From Candidatus Cryptobacteroides intestinigallinarum (GTDB lineage: Bacteria > Bacteroidota > Bacteroidia > Bacteroidales > UBA932): 64,000 bases of DNA. The translations under genes were made by a program, and so were the position numbers. The notes beneath the pieces are model-generated. The model was not told the origin of the DNA. It saw only the letters and a program-made list of their open reading frames with translations, and ran no database searches. The DNA lies in assembly GCA_017694785.1 (NCBI GenBank), contig JADIMK010000010.1, positions 1 through 64,000 on the forward strand, in the 5' to 3' direction. Of this stretch, positions 7,768 to 18,055 are shown in pieces (within the stretch, counting starts at the first letter, position 1; each line of letters starts with the position of its first letter).

Positions 7768-9123
7768 TCAAGCCCCTTTCTTAAGTATCTTCGGGAATGA
7801 TATCATGAATATTATTGTGCAGCATATCGCAGCAGTTGCATCAGCGATGCTTTCCGCGGCAAACACTCCTTTCACGCCCCAGAATCCTGGAAGGACCAGA
7901 GCAAGAGGCACCAGAAGTATGACCTTTCTCAGCAGTGCGATGAAAAGGGATACCTTTGCCTGCCCGAGAGCGATGAACGTGTTCTGGCATGCTCTCTGGA
8001 GTCCGAATATCGTCATGCCGGAAAGGAATACGGGCATCATCTGGCTTACGGTATCTATAAGTTCCTGATCTGATGTGAACATAGATGCCGCTGCCTCAGG
8101 AAATGATATCATTGTAAGCATGACAACAACATTGAAAGAAAACATTGTCACAAGCGCTATCTTGTAGCATTCCTTTACCCTGTCTGTGTTGCCGTGCCCG
8201 AAATTGTAACTTATTATCGGGACAAAACCCTGGGCGAATCCGGTTATCGGAACACTGCCGAACTGCATTGCACTCTGGAGAATGGTCAGAGCGCTGACAT
8301 ATATGTCACCGAACTGCTTGAGGCTTCCGTTCAGTACAAAACCCACGAGACTTTCTGTAGATGCCATTATGAACGGAGAGATGCCGAGACCGAGGATGGC
8401 TCCTATCGTCCTCATGTCAAGCCGCATATATCTGTGGGCAAGATTGAGTGATGCTTCCCTGGAAAAAAGAAATCTGAGCACCCAACCGGCACTGCACGCC
8501 TGTGATATAACTGTCGCTATTGCTGCGCCCCTGACCCCCATGTCAAGCATGTAAATGAATATGGGATCCAGTATGATGTTTATTACCGCCCCTATCAGTA
8601 TTGAACACATTGCTATACCAGGTCTTCCCTGTATATTTATGAATGTGTTCAGTCCTGTAGATATCTGGACGAATATTGTCCCAAGAAGGTATATCGACAG
8701 ATATTCTGTGCCGTATCCCAGTGTAGCCTCCGAAGCTCCGGTCAGGAGCAGAATCGGTTCCATGAAAAGATATGTCACCAGGGAGGTGAATATGGTGAAT
8801 ATCACTAGAAGTACAAAGCCATTGCCTAGGATCCGCTCTGCACGTTCCCTGTCTCCCTGCCCGAGGGCAATTGCGGCAAGGGGAGCACCGCCTCCACTGA
8901 CAATTGCGGAAAATGCCGAAATCAGTATTATTACGGATGCCGTGACACCGACACCGGCCAGGGCATCCGTACCTATTCCCGGTATGTGGCCTATGAATAT
9001 CCTGTCTACAATGTTGTACAGAAGATTAGCTATCTGGGCGGCAACTGCAGGAAGGGCCATCTTGAATACAAGTGGCAGCATCTTGTCTGTCCCCAGCTTT
9101 TCTTCATATACATTGCCTTGCAT
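7768..9123 (-). CDS. MATE family efflux transporter
   Basis: LPLVFKMALPAVAAQIANLLYNIVDRIFIGHI...GFAQGFVPIISYNFG typical of MATE. Confidence 0.92.
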   Translation of the reverse strand: MQGNVYEEKLGTDKMLPLVFKMALPAVAAQIANLLYNIVDRIFIGHIPGIGTDALAGVGVTASVIILISAFSAIVSGGGAPLAAIALGQGDRERAERILGNGFVLLVIFTIFTSLVTYLFMEPILLLTGASEATLGYGTEYLSIYLLGTIFVQISTGLNTFINIQGRPGIAMCSILIGAVINIILDPIFIYMLDMGVRGAAIATVISQACSAGWVLRFLFSREASLNLAHRYMRLDMRTIGAILGLGISPFIMASTESLVGFVLNGSLKQFGDIYVSALTILQSAMQFGSVPITGFAQGFVPIISYNFGHGNTDRVKECYKIALVTMFSFNVVVMLTMISFPEAAASMFTSDQELIDTVSQMMPVFLSGMTIFGLQRACQNTFIALGQAKVSLFIALLRKVILLVPLALVLPGFWGVKGVFAAESIADATAAICCTIIFMISFPKILKKGA

Positions 9124-9235
9124 TTCTTCTGTCTTTTCATGTCATGTCAAAAGGAGACGTAGTCCTTATGTCCCCTCCTGCGTGTGTCCTGCTGTGACAG
9201 CCGGCACTATGCATTCCGGCTTCTGCAGATATGAG

Positions 9236-10507
9236 CTATCTTTTCAATAGAGTGTGCAGATATTTCCTGTATCCGTCCCAGTCTGTTATAGGCCGTTTTG
9301 CGACTCCGGAATCCATGGCGGCTTTCGCAACTGCTATGGAGACTGTCTCAAGCAGACGGCTGTCAAGGGCTTTCGGTATAATATAGTCAGGTCCGAAGCT
9401 GAGGCTTCCGACATTGTATGCCTTCAGGACTTCTTCAGGTACAGGCTCTTTTGCCAGAGCTGCGATTGCATGTGCTGCCGCCAGCTTCATTTCCTCGTTT
9501 ATCTTCCTGGCACGAGTGTCGAGGGCCCCTCTGAAGATATAAGGGAAGCCGATCACGTTGTTGACCTGGTTAGGATAGTCGCTTCTTCCTGTAGCTATCA
9601 GTGCGTCAGGCCTGGCATCGCGTGCATCTTCCCAGCTGATTTCAGGGTACGGGTTGGCAAGTGCCATTATGATGGGGCTGTCTGCCATGGTCTTTACCAT
9701 TTCCTTTGAGAGGACTCCGGCCTTGGAGAATCCGGCGAATACATCTGCTCCAGCTATGGCCTCCTGCAGGGTATGGATATCCCTGTCTGTGGCAAATCTT
9801 CTTTTCTGAGGGTTGATGTCAGTCCTGTCCTTGCGTACAACTCCTTTGCTGTCGCACATGACGATGTTGTCTGGATTTACTCCGGCCTTGATATACAGGT
9901 CTGTACATGCTATGGCAGCCGCTCCTGCACCGTTGACAACCAACTTGATTTCAGAGACTTTCTTCCCGGCAATCTCCAGAGCATTAATCAATGCTGCAGA
10001 AGTTATGATTGCTGTTCCGTGCTGGTCGTCATGCATTACCGGGATATCCAGCTCATTTACGAGCCTCTCTTCGATCTCAAAGCATTCCGGGGCCTTGATG
10101 TCCTCGAGGTTGATGCCCCCGAACGTCGGAGCGATGTTCTTTACAGTCTGTACAAAACTGTCGATATCCTGAGTGTCAACTTCTATGTCGAATGCGTCTA
10201 CGCCTCCCAGTATCTTGAAAAGAAGGGCCTTGCCTTCCATTACAGGTTTTGCGGCAGCCGCTCCCTTGTTGCCGAGCCCAAGGATTGCTGTGCCGTTCGA
10301 AATTACAGCGACAAGATTTCCTTTTGCCGTATAGTCGTAGGCCTTGTCCGGATTTCCGGCAATCTCCATCGTAGGAGCTGCCACTCCAGGGGTATATGCG
10401 AGAGACAGGTCTTCCTGGGTATCTGTAGGTTTTGTGGCGACAATCCCTATTTTTCCTGCAGGGAAGGCGCTATGGTATTCAAGTGCTTGACGGTCAATTG
10501 AATTCAT
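9236..10507 (-). CDS. Malic enzyme (NAD(P)-dependent), stand-alone catalytic domain
   Basis: DLSLAYTPGVAAP, VISNGTAILGLGNKGAAAAKPVMEGKALLFK, PVMHDDQHGTAIITSAAL. Start placed at MNSIDRQALEYH rather than the longer ORF start at 10564. Confidence 0.93.
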   Translation of the reverse strand: MNSIDRQALEYHSAFPAGKIGIVATKPTDTQEDLSLAYTPGVAAPTMEIAGNPDKAYDYTAKGNLVAVISNGTAILGLGNKGAAAAKPVMEGKALLFKILGGVDAFDIEVDTQDIDSFVQTVKNIAPTFGGINLEDIKAPECFEIEERLVNELDIPVMHDDQHGTAIITSAALINALEIAGKKVSEIKLVVNGAGAAAIACTDLYIKAGVNPDNIVMCDSKGVVRKDRTDINPQKRRFATDRDIHTLQEAIAGADVFAGFSKAGVLSKEMVKTMADSPIIMALANPYPEISWEDARDARPDALIATGRSDYPNQVNNVIGFPYIFRGALDTRARKINEEMKLAAAHAIAALAKEPVPEEVLKAYNVGSLSFGPDYIIPKALDSRLLETVSIAVAKAAMDSGVAKRPITDWDGYRKYLHTLLKR

Positions 10508-10631
10508 GATATTTACAATATAATAAGCCGTTTTATGTTGAAATGAGTCGCCTTTTTGCATCAAAAAAAATGCCGTAATCCATTAAAGGACATGTGCTAC
10601 TGACATTTCTTGCAATTTGCGAATAACGGCC

Positions 10632-11648
10632 TTATGCCTTGCGGTCTGCTGTGCTGCTGGATCCGGAAGCTTCGTATGCATCAAGTGCCTCTTTCATCTT
10701 TATCCGTCCGGCTTCGGATATTTCCTCAGCCTTTGCATAGTCTGATATGGCACCGAAGTCATCGAACGGCATGCTGACAAGTATATCCGGCCGGGTTATC
10801 TTCAGGGCAAGCTTTGTATTCACGTGGTTCATCAGGCTGAATGTCCTGGAAAGGAGGGAGAAATAGTTCCTTTCCTCGTCCAGGAGGTCGTCCTGTTCAG
10901 GGCTTCTTTCTGTCATGTGCTTCATGAGCCGGTATCCCTCGTCCCTTGCTAGTCTGAGTTTCTCCATGAAAGTCAGGCTGCCATTATGTCGCACGGAATC
11001 GATGACAGTCTTGGTCATCGCTGCGCTGGCCTTGTCTTCCTCTTCTTTCCTTGTCTCCTTTTCTGCGTCATCAATGAGTATCTGCCTGATTCTGTCGACA
11101 TTGACATCATTTACATCAATCGCTACCATTATGTCGCCTTCAGTGCGTGTGACCCTGTCCATCGGCATCGTGTTGGCGATTCCTCCGTCAATGAGTGTCC
11201 GGTATCCGTATTTCACCGGACGGAACAGGGACGGGATTGATATCGAGGCCCTTATGGCCTGATAGAGGTTGCCCTTGTCGAATATCACTTCTTCTCCAGT
11301 GTAGAAGTCTGTCGCTACGGCCTTGTATGGTATGTCCAGATCCTCGATGTTGACGTCCGGGACAATCTCCTTCATGGCCTTTATTATCCTGTCTCCATTG
11401 ACAAGATGGTTCATGCTTACAGTGATGTCCATGAGAGTGAATACCTTCCATACTCCGAGGGAGAAGAGCCACTGCTTGATCTCGGGAAGCTTTCCGGCAG
11501 CGTACATCCCTCCTATGAGGGAGCCTATGGATGTACCGGCCACCGAGGTTATGTTGTATCCTCTGTCCAGGAGCTCTTCTATTGCTCCTATATATGCGAA
11601 TCCTCTCGGTCCTCCGCTTGAGAGGACAAGTGCTACATTCTTTTTCAT
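10632..11648 (-). CDS. Patatin-like phospholipase family protein
   Basis: VLSSGGPRGFAYIGAIEEL, GTSIGS (GxSxG) and DGGIANTMP (DGG) motifs. Confidence 0.93.
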   Translation of the reverse strand: MKKNVALVLSSGGPRGFAYIGAIEELLDRGYNITSVAGTSIGSLIGGMYAAGKLPEIKQWLFSLGVWKVFTLMDITVSMNHLVNGDRIIKAMKEIVPDVNIEDLDIPYKAVATDFYTGEEVIFDKGNLYQAIRASISIPSLFRPVKYGYRTLIDGGIANTMPMDRVTRTEGDIMVAIDVNDVNVDRIRQILIDDAEKETRKEEEDKASAAMTKTVIDSVRHNGSLTFMEKLRLARDEGYRLMKHMTERSPEQDDLLDEERNYFSLLSRTFSLMNHVNTKLALKITRPDILVSMPFDDFGAISDYAKAEEISEAGRIKMKEALDAYEASGSSSTADRKA

Positions 11649-11702
11649 AAGTCGGATATATTGTGTGTTGACGGCTTTGCGCTTCAGTTGTATCAGTATT
11701 CT

Positions 11703-13028
11703 TTATTCCTGTGCTCCTGTGTCTGCCTTGGCGTTCGGGCTTTCTGTCTTCGGCTCTTTTGCCTGGGGCTCTTCGCTCCAGATATAGACTTTGTCTGATC
11801 TGCGGAGCTTGCCTTCACAGCCTTCGAGGAGCTCTGGGCTTACCGGTACTGAACAATATGTGCCTTTGCCGGCGCTGTCAGCCTGCTTCAGGTCAACACG
11901 TATCTCCGGGACAGTCATTTCGATGACTCCTGTAGACGGTCCCATTATAAGTATCCTGTCCCCTTTGTGGAGTGATGCGGATTCGACCAGTATCTCGACG
12001 ACTCCTATCTTGCCGAACCAGTTGGTGACCTTGCCGCTGTAGATTTTCCTGCGTGTTGCCTTGCTTCCGTAGACCTCGCTCCACTGACCAAGCCTCGCCC
12101 CCTGGTAGTATCCGTCCCAGAAACCCCTGTTGAAGACTTCCGAGAGTTCTTCCTTAAGTCTGGCTGCGAGTTCAGGTGTATAGGTACCGTCGCATACGGC
12201 ATCGGCAGCCCTGCGGTAGCAGGATGCGGTCTTCTTGACATATTCAGCAGAACGTGCCCTGCCCTCGATCTTGAACACTGTCACTCCGGCATCAATGATC
12301 TTGTCCATGAATTCTATGGTACACAAGTCCTTAGGGGACATGATGTATTTGTTGTCCACAACGAGCTGGTTGCCGGTCTCAAGATCTGTCACTTCATAGC
12401 CTCTGCGGCATATCTGGTAGCAGGAGCCTCTGTTGGCCGAGGCCCCGTATTCGTGGAGGCTGAGGTAACATTTGCCCGAGATGGCCATGCACAGGGCTCC
12501 GTGGGCGAACATCTCGATTTCCACAAGACGGCCGGAAGGGCCTTTTATGCCGTCACGGATGATGCCTTCCTTGATCTCCTTGACCTGATGCAGATTCAGC
12601 TCCCTTGCAAGTACTATGACATCTGCAAACTGTGAGTAGAATCTCAGTGCCTCCAGATTGGATATGCTGAGCTGGGTGGATATGTGGACTTCGACGCCTA
12701 TCTGCCTGGCATACATTATGGCAGCCATATCGGAGGCTATCACGGCTGTGATTCCTGCTTCCTTGGCGGCATCAAGCGTGTGCCTCATGTCCTCGAGATC
12801 TTCATTGTAGAGGACTATGTTGAGGGTAAGGTAGGACTTGACCCCGTGGCTGCGGCAGATGCTGCATATCTCTTTCAGGTCGCTCATCTTGAAGTTGTTG
12901 GCTGAATGCGACCTCATGTTGAGCTTTTCGACCCCGAAGTAGACGGAGTCTGCTCCTCCCTGTATTGCGGCCTGCAGGCATTCGAAGTTGCCGGCAGGTG
13001 CCATTATTTCAAGTTCTTTTCTTGTCAT
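11703..13028 (-). CDS. Peptidase U32 family protein
   Basis: ELEIMAPAGNFECLQAAIQGGADSVYFGVEKLNMR and FKIEGRARSAEYVKKTASCYRRAAD are U32 signatures. Confidence 0.92.
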   Translation of the reverse strand: MTRKELEIMAPAGNFECLQAAIQGGADSVYFGVEKLNMRSHSANNFKMSDLKEICSICRSHGVKSYLTLNIVLYNEDLEDMRHTLDAAKEAGITAVIASDMAAIMYARQIGVEVHISTQLSISNLEALRFYSQFADVIVLARELNLHQVKEIKEGIIRDGIKGPSGRLVEIEMFAHGALCMAISGKCYLSLHEYGASANRGSCYQICRRGYEVTDLETGNQLVVDNKYIMSPKDLCTIEFMDKIIDAGVTVFKIEGRARSAEYVKKTASCYRRAADAVCDGTYTPELAARLKEELSEVFNRGFWDGYYQGARLGQWSEVYGSKATRRKIYSGKVTNWFGKIGVVEILVESASLHKGDRILIMGPSTGVIEMTVPEIRVDLKQADSAGKGTYCSVPVSPELLEGCEGKLRRSDKVYIWSEEPQAKEPKTESPNAKADTGAQE

Positions 13029-14041
13029 TTGTTTCTCCCCAGCAGTCTGTCGGCAAATCTGTGCAGCATTTCATAGCGTACTTTCCCGAGTCCTGTCATA
13101 CCTGCGTTCTCCATTGCGTCAGCATGGAGCTTTATTATTTCATACTTGGCATCCTCATCAATGCCTATTGCTTCATATATATCCTTGACTCTCTTTATCT
13201 TTGCATCTTTTTCGGCGTCATTGCTAACAGACATTCCCATGGCCTGAAGAAGTGCTTTTTTCCCGTTCTGAGGATCGATCACTCCTGATTTCTCCATTTC
13301 CCCGCTTTTCTCGAGAGCTCTGGTCAGAAGCCATGTCTTCTTGTTGTTGACGATGTCGCCTCCGATCTTCTTGCCGAATACGCTCTGGTCACCGAATGTG
13401 TCGAGATAATCGTCTGTTATCTGGAATGCAAGGCCGAGGTTGTAGCCGAACTTGTAGAGATAGTCGCATGTGCGGGCATCTGCCCCGGCAATGACAGCTC
13501 CCATCTTGGCCGAACAGGCAATAAGTACTGCTGTCTTGAGCCCGATCATCTTCATGTACAGCGGCATGGATACTTCTTCAAGTTTTTCGAAGTCCATGTC
13601 GTACTGCTGGCCTTCGCATACCTGTGCGGCAGTGGTCGTGAAAAGTTCAAGAAGCTGTGGAAGCTTGTCGGCCGGAGCCTTTGCAAGGCGTCTGTAGCTG
13701 TCGATGCACATGACATCCCCTGAAAGTATGGCAGTGTTGCCGTCCCATCTGCTGGCGACAGTCGGCTTGCCACGGCGCATATCGGCCTTGTCCATTATGT
13801 CGTCATGTATGAGTGTGAAGCTGTGGAATACTTCTATGGCTGCCGCCGGCTGCAGTATCTCCTCGCTGAATGAATCCTTGAAAAGGGAATATGCCAGCAG
13901 GCACAGGCGCGGTCTGATACGTTTCCCTCCTATGTCAATCATATATCTGAGCGGGTCATACAGCCCCTGCGGCTCCGATGCGAAGCCTATGCTCCCGAAC
14001 AATTCCTTCAGAGAGTCTTCGATCTGGGTCTCGTTGATCAT
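13025..14041 (-). CDS. Polyprenyl (trans-isoprenyl) diphosphate synthase
   Basis: GGKRIRPRLCLLAYSLF, DDIMDKADMRRG (FARM) and DDYLDTFGD (SARM). Start at MINETQIEDS (14041) preferred. Confidence 0.93.
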   Translation of the reverse strand: MINETQIEDSLKELFGSIGFASEPQGLYDPLRYMIDIGGKRIRPRLCLLAYSLFKDSFSEEILQPAAAIEVFHSFTLIHDDIMDKADMRRGKPTVASRWDGNTAILSGDVMCIDSYRRLAKAPADKLPQLLELFTTTAAQVCEGQQYDMDFEKLEEVSMPLYMKMIGLKTAVLIACSAKMGAVIAGADARTCDYLYKFGYNLGLAFQITDDYLDTFGDQSVFGKKIGGDIVNNKKTWLLTRALEKSGEMEKSGVIDPQNGKKALLQAMGMSVSNDAEKDAKIKRVKDIYEAIGIDEDAKYEIIKLHADAMENAGMTGLGKVRYEMLHRFADRLLGRNK

Positions 14042-14120
14042 ATCAAAATGGATTTGTAATGCAGAAACAAAATTAATAAATAAGTGCTGAAATACGAATT
14101 TCAGCCTTAATAAATAAAGA

Positions 14121-14128
14121 TTATATTT
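14121..14128 (+). promoter_or_regulatory. Candidate -7 promoter element (TATATTTG) upstream of rsgA
   Basis: TAnnTTTG match in the divergent intergenic region. Confidence 0.4.
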
Positions 14129-14194
14129 GTGTCCGGAAAGCAAGGACGGACATGTCCGGACCTGGCGGACCCCGACCCGAATTATTCTCATGAA

Positions 14195-15142
14195 ATGAAG
14201 ACAGCGACTATAGTTAAGCATACCGGAAGCCATTATCTTCTGTCTGAACTGCCGGAATGGAATCTGTTTCCGGCTGTCCTCAGAGGAAAGATCCGCCTCA
14301 AGGGTTCTTCATCGACAAATCCTGTGGCCGTGGGGGACAGGGTGACCTATGAGTTCAATGGAGAAGAAGGCCAGGTGCCTACACCTGAGAATCCTGCGGT
14401 GATCACAGAGATACTTCCCCGTACGAACTATATGATCAGAAAGTCTGCCAATCTTTCCCGGCAGGCGCATATAATCGCGGCAAACCTTGACAAGGCATTC
14501 ATCGTGGTGACGATGGATTTCCCGGAAGTAAAGCTTCCTTTTCTGGACCGTCTTCTTGTCACCTGTGAAGTATATGGCATACCTGCTGTAATTGTGGTCA
14601 ACAAGACAGATCTCTATGACGGGCCGCTTCAGGAGAGACTTTCAGTCTTCCACGATATCTACGGCAAGGCGGGCTATACGGTGCTGGATGTGTCGGCAAT
14701 GACAGGTGCCGGTATTCCAGAGCTGCGGGATCAGTGCAAGGGGGCGGTTTCGCTTTTCTCCGGAGTCTCCGGTGTGGGGAAATCTTCTCTAATAAAGGCG
14801 GTGGACCCGTTGCTTTCACCGAAGACAGGGGAAATATCTGAGGCTCATCTGCAGGGAAAGCATACGACAACTTTCTATGAGATGTATCCGCTTTCTTCTG
14901 GCGGCTTCATCGTCGATACCCCTGGAATCCGCGGTTTCGGCCTGGTGGATCTTGATAAAGATGAGATAGCCCTGTATTTTCCGGAGATGCGCAGGGTCGC
15001 TGACGGGTGCCGGTTCTCACCGTGTACGCATACCCACGAACCCGGATGTGCTGTGAAGGCTGCGGTAGATGACGGAGAAATAAGTGCAGAGAGGTATATC
15101 TCATACCTCGGCATGCTGGATGAAGACGGCAAATACAGGTAA
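14195..15142 (+). CDS. rsgA: Ribosome small-subunit-dependent GTPase A
   Basis: Circularly permuted GTPase: NKTD before GVSGVGKSSLI, DTPGIRGFG, C-terminal CRFSPCTHTHEPGCAVKAAV zinc motif. Confidence 0.95.
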   Translation: MKTATIVKHTGSHYLLSELPEWNLFPAVLRGKIRLKGSSSTNPVAVGDRVTYEFNGEEGQVPTPENPAVITEILPRTNYMIRKSANLSRQAHIIAANLDKAFIVVTMDFPEVKLPFLDRLLVTCEVYGIPAVIVVNKTDLYDGPLQERLSVFHDIYGKAGYTVLDVSAMTGAGIPELRDQCKGAVSLFSGVSGVGKSSLIKAVDPLLSPKTGEISEAHLQGKHTTTFYEMYPLSSGGFIVDTPGIRGFGLVDLDKDEIALYFPEMRRVADGCRFSPCTHTHEPGCAVKAAVDDGEISAERYISYLGMLDEDGKYR

Positions 15143-15158
15143 TGATTTCAATATCTCA

Positions 15159-16568
15159 ATGGGAGACATCAATAAAGATATTCTTAAGCTGGCTGTTCCC
15201 AGCATACTTGCAAACATTACTGTTCCTCTTGTGGGGCTTGTGGACATGTCCGTGGCCGGTCATCTGGTCCCTGGCGATTCCATGCAGGCAGCTTCCCTGA
15301 TAGGCGGGATTGCTGTCGGCACTATGCTTTTTGACCTGCTGTACTGGAATTTCGGATTCCTCAGGGCCGGGACGGGAGGCCTTGCTGCGCAGGCGTACGG
15401 CCGAGGTGACGACAAGGCGGCAGGACGCATCCTGACCAGGGCAGTCGGGCTGGCAATGCTCTCGTCGGTTGTACTTATTGCCATACAGTGGCTTTTTGTC
15501 AAAGGAGCCTTTCTCTTTGTGGACTGTTCCCCGGAGGTGGAAGCCCTTGCGTCCGGATATTTCTTCATCCGCATATGGGCTGCTCCTGCGACTCTGAGCC
15601 TGATGGCATTAAAGGGGTGGTTCATCGGTATGCAGGACGGTATAAGTCCTATGGCGACCGATCTTGCCGTAAATGTGATCAATGCCGTTTCAAGCATTGT
15701 CCTCGCTCTCGGGATCCATGCAGGAGCCGTGTCCTTTGACGGGATCGGATTCAGCGGCATAGCCTGGGGAACAGTCATCGCACAGTACACAGGTCTTGCT
15801 GTCGCCATGGTCATCATATTCTCCAGATACAGAGAAAGGCTTAAGGGGACATTCAAGGCAAGGTATCTTCTCCTTGCTTTCTCGGGAGAAGGGGCCGGGC
15901 AGTTCTTCCGTCTCAACCGTGATCTTTTCATCCGTTCCCTGTGCCTGATCTGTATCTATATAGGCTTTACATCAATAGCGGCGTCATATGGGGATCTCAT
16001 TTTGGCTGTAGCTTCGGTACTGATGAAGCTGATGATGCTCTTCTCCTATTTTACGGATGGATTTGCGTATGCAGGCGAAGCCCTGGCGGGCAAAAGCATA
16101 GGGGAAAAAGACCCTGTGGCCTTGAGGATTTCAGTAAGCTGCGTCCATGCGTGGAGCATATTCCTTATGGTCTTGTCCGTTGTGGCATATGCCTTCGGTA
16201 CCATGCCGATGGTCGGCCTGATGACTGATGACAGTTCTGTCGTGGACCTCTCGGACTCTTATGTGCCTTGGCTCATAGCAATGCCGGCGATAGGGTGTGC
16301 AGCATTTACATGGGACGGCATCTACATAGGGGCGACGGCGGTGAAGCCTATGCGCAATGCCATGCTCCTGTCCACCGTGGCTTTCTTTGGAGCATATCTT
16401 GTCTGCATGGCTGTCAAGGGCAGCGAAGGAGATGAGTTCCTGCAGGGAAGGACAGCCCTGCACGGGCTTCTTTTCGGATACCTGCTCCATCTGGCTGTGA
16501 GGTTTGTATATCTTACGGCAGCCTACGGGAAGGAAGTCCTGCCAAAGGCTGTGCCGGAGCAGAGATGA
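15159..16568 (+). CDS. MATE/DinF-family efflux transporter
   Basis: DILKLAVPSILANITVPLVGLVDMSVAGHL and LRAGTGGLAAQAYGRGD. Confidence 0.9.
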   Translation: MGDINKDILKLAVPSILANITVPLVGLVDMSVAGHLVPGDSMQAASLIGGIAVGTMLFDLLYWNFGFLRAGTGGLAAQAYGRGDDKAAGRILTRAVGLAMLSSVVLIAIQWLFVKGAFLFVDCSPEVEALASGYFFIRIWAAPATLSLMALKGWFIGMQDGISPMATDLAVNVINAVSSIVLALGIHAGAVSFDGIGFSGIAWGTVIAQYTGLAVAMVIIFSRYRERLKGTFKARYLLLAFSGEGAGQFFRLNRDLFIRSLCLICIYIGFTSIAASYGDLILAVASVLMKLMMLFSYFTDGFAYAGEALAGKSIGEKDPVALRISVSCVHAWSIFLMVLSVVAYAFGTMPMVGLMTDDSSVVDLSDSYVPWLIAMPAIGCAAFTWDGIYIGATAVKPMRNAMLLSTVAFFGAYLVCMAVKGSEGDEFLQGRTALHGLLFGYLLHLAVRFVYLTAAYGKEVLPKAVPEQR

Positions 16569-16654
16569 CAGGTACTGCCATAATTCGGATTGGACATAAG
16601 TTTCAATAATACATCGAAAATTCATAACTTGCCGCATCTTACAAACAGATCAAG

Positions 16655-18028
16655 ATGAGTCTATATAGTTTCTACAGGATAAGCAAACCTTCAGGATACA
16701 AGGTTCCTGCGCAGGAAGCGGATGCAACATACAAGAGATTGAGAAACCGTACATTCTGGGGGGCAGTAGTAGCCTACAGTCTGTATTATGTGTGCCGGCT
16801 CAGCCTGAGTATAGTGAAACAGCCTCTGATTGACAGCGGTACTTTCACCGCCGGTCAGCTGGGTGTCATCGGATCTTCACTTCTTTTTGTCTATGCCGTA
16901 GGGAAATTCATGAACGGCTTCATAGCTGACTACTGCAATATCAGGCGCTTCATGGCCACCGGACTTCTGGTGTCCGCCGTAGCAAATCTTCTGCTCGGAG
17001 TGCTCGGCTTCTTCCATGGGTCTTCAGGAGCGGCATCTGCGGTATTCTTCATCACATTTGCTGTACTTTGGGGTGTGAACGGCTGGGTGCAGTCGATGGG
17101 ATCGCCTCCCGGGATCATAAGCCTTTCACGCTGGTTCCCGCTTTCAAAAAGGGGTACCTATTACAGTTTCTTCTGTTCAAGTCCATATCTGGGGGAGTTC
17201 CTTTCATTCATCATTGTCGGGCTTATCGTAGGTGCGCTCGGCTGGCAGTACGGATTCGTATTTGCATCTCTGGGCGGCTTCATCGGTACAGCCATCATAT
17301 TGCTTTTCGTCAGTGATACTCCTGAAAGCAAGGGACTCCCGTCTGTCCAGGAACTCTCTGGAGAGCAGATGCGCAAGGAGGATATGATGCGGACTGCCGA
17401 TATCCAGAAAAATGTGCTCAGACATCCCGGCATCTGGATAATTGCCGCATCAAGTGCATTCGTCTACATAGCCAAGTATGCCATAGCCAACTGGGGAGTG
17501 CTCTTCCTGCAGAAGGAGAAAGCTTTCACCCTTGAGTCCGCAACCCAGATCATAGCATTTTCCGCTGCGCTCGGTGTCCTCGGGACAATCCTCGCAGGAT
17601 GGCTGTCAGACAAGGTCTTCAAAGGAAGCAGGATATTGCCGGTGCTGATTTCTGGTCTGCTGAGCTTCATCTCGTTCGCCTTGTTCCTCTTCGCAGGAGG
17701 CGGCTATCTTGCCAATGTCATATATGTGTCCATGTTCAGCCTTTCGGTCGGGGTGCTCTACTGCATAATCGCCGGACTCATGGCCATGGACATTGTACCG
17801 AGGAAGGCTACCGGAGCCGCACTGGGTATCGTGGGCATTTCAAGTTATGTAGCGGCCGGCATACAGGACATCGCCAGCGGCTATCTGATCCAGGGCTATA
17901 CGGAAAAAGCTGCGGACATGGCTGATGCGGTCTACAATTTCACTCCGGTCTCGCTCTTCTGGCTTTTTGCGATGCTTGTCGCCTTTATCCTGCCGGTCGT
18001 CAGCTGGAGGAAGATGAAAAGGAAATGA
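16655..18028 (+). CDS. MFS transporter, organophosphate:phosphate antiporter (GlpT/UhpT-like) family
   Basis: YSLYYVCRLSLSIVKQPLIDSG, QSMGSPPGIISLSRWFPLSKRGTYYSFF and the GSDKVFKG-type loop ('GWLSDKVFKGSR'). Confidence 0.85.
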   Translation: MSLYSFYRISKPSGYKVPAQEADATYKRLRNRTFWGAVVAYSLYYVCRLSLSIVKQPLIDSGTFTAGQLGVIGSSLLFVYAVGKFMNGFIADYCNIRRFMATGLLVSAVANLLLGVLGFFHGSSGAASAVFFITFAVLWGVNGWVQSMGSPPGIISLSRWFPLSKRGTYYSFFCSSPYLGEFLSFIIVGLIVGALGWQYGFVFASLGGFIGTAIILLFVSDTPESKGLPSVQELSGEQMRKEDMMRTADIQKNVLRHPGIWIIAASSAFVYIAKYAIANWGVLFLQKEKAFTLESATQIIAFSAALGVLGTILAGWLSDKVFKGSRILPVLISGLLSFISFALFLFAGGGYLANVIYVSMFSLSVGVLYCIIAGLMAMDIVPRKATGAALGIVGISSYVAAGIQDIASGYLIQGYTEKAADMADAVYNFTPVSLFWLFAMLVAFILPVVSWRKMKRK

Positions 18029-18033
18029 TTCCT

Positions 18034-18041
18034 TATCTTTG
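18034..18041 (+). promoter_or_regulatory. Candidate -7 promoter element (TATCTTTG) for malQ
   Basis: TAnnTTTG match 14 nt before the ATG at 18056. Confidence 0.45.
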
Positions 18042-18055
18042 GGAAAAACTATACA

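Noticed and set aside
8555-9250. 231-aa plus-strand ORF
   Set aside because: Antisense to the MATE transporter at 7768..9123.
9773-10501. 242-aa plus-strand ORF
   Set aside because: Antisense to malic enzyme; composition consistent with shadow coding.
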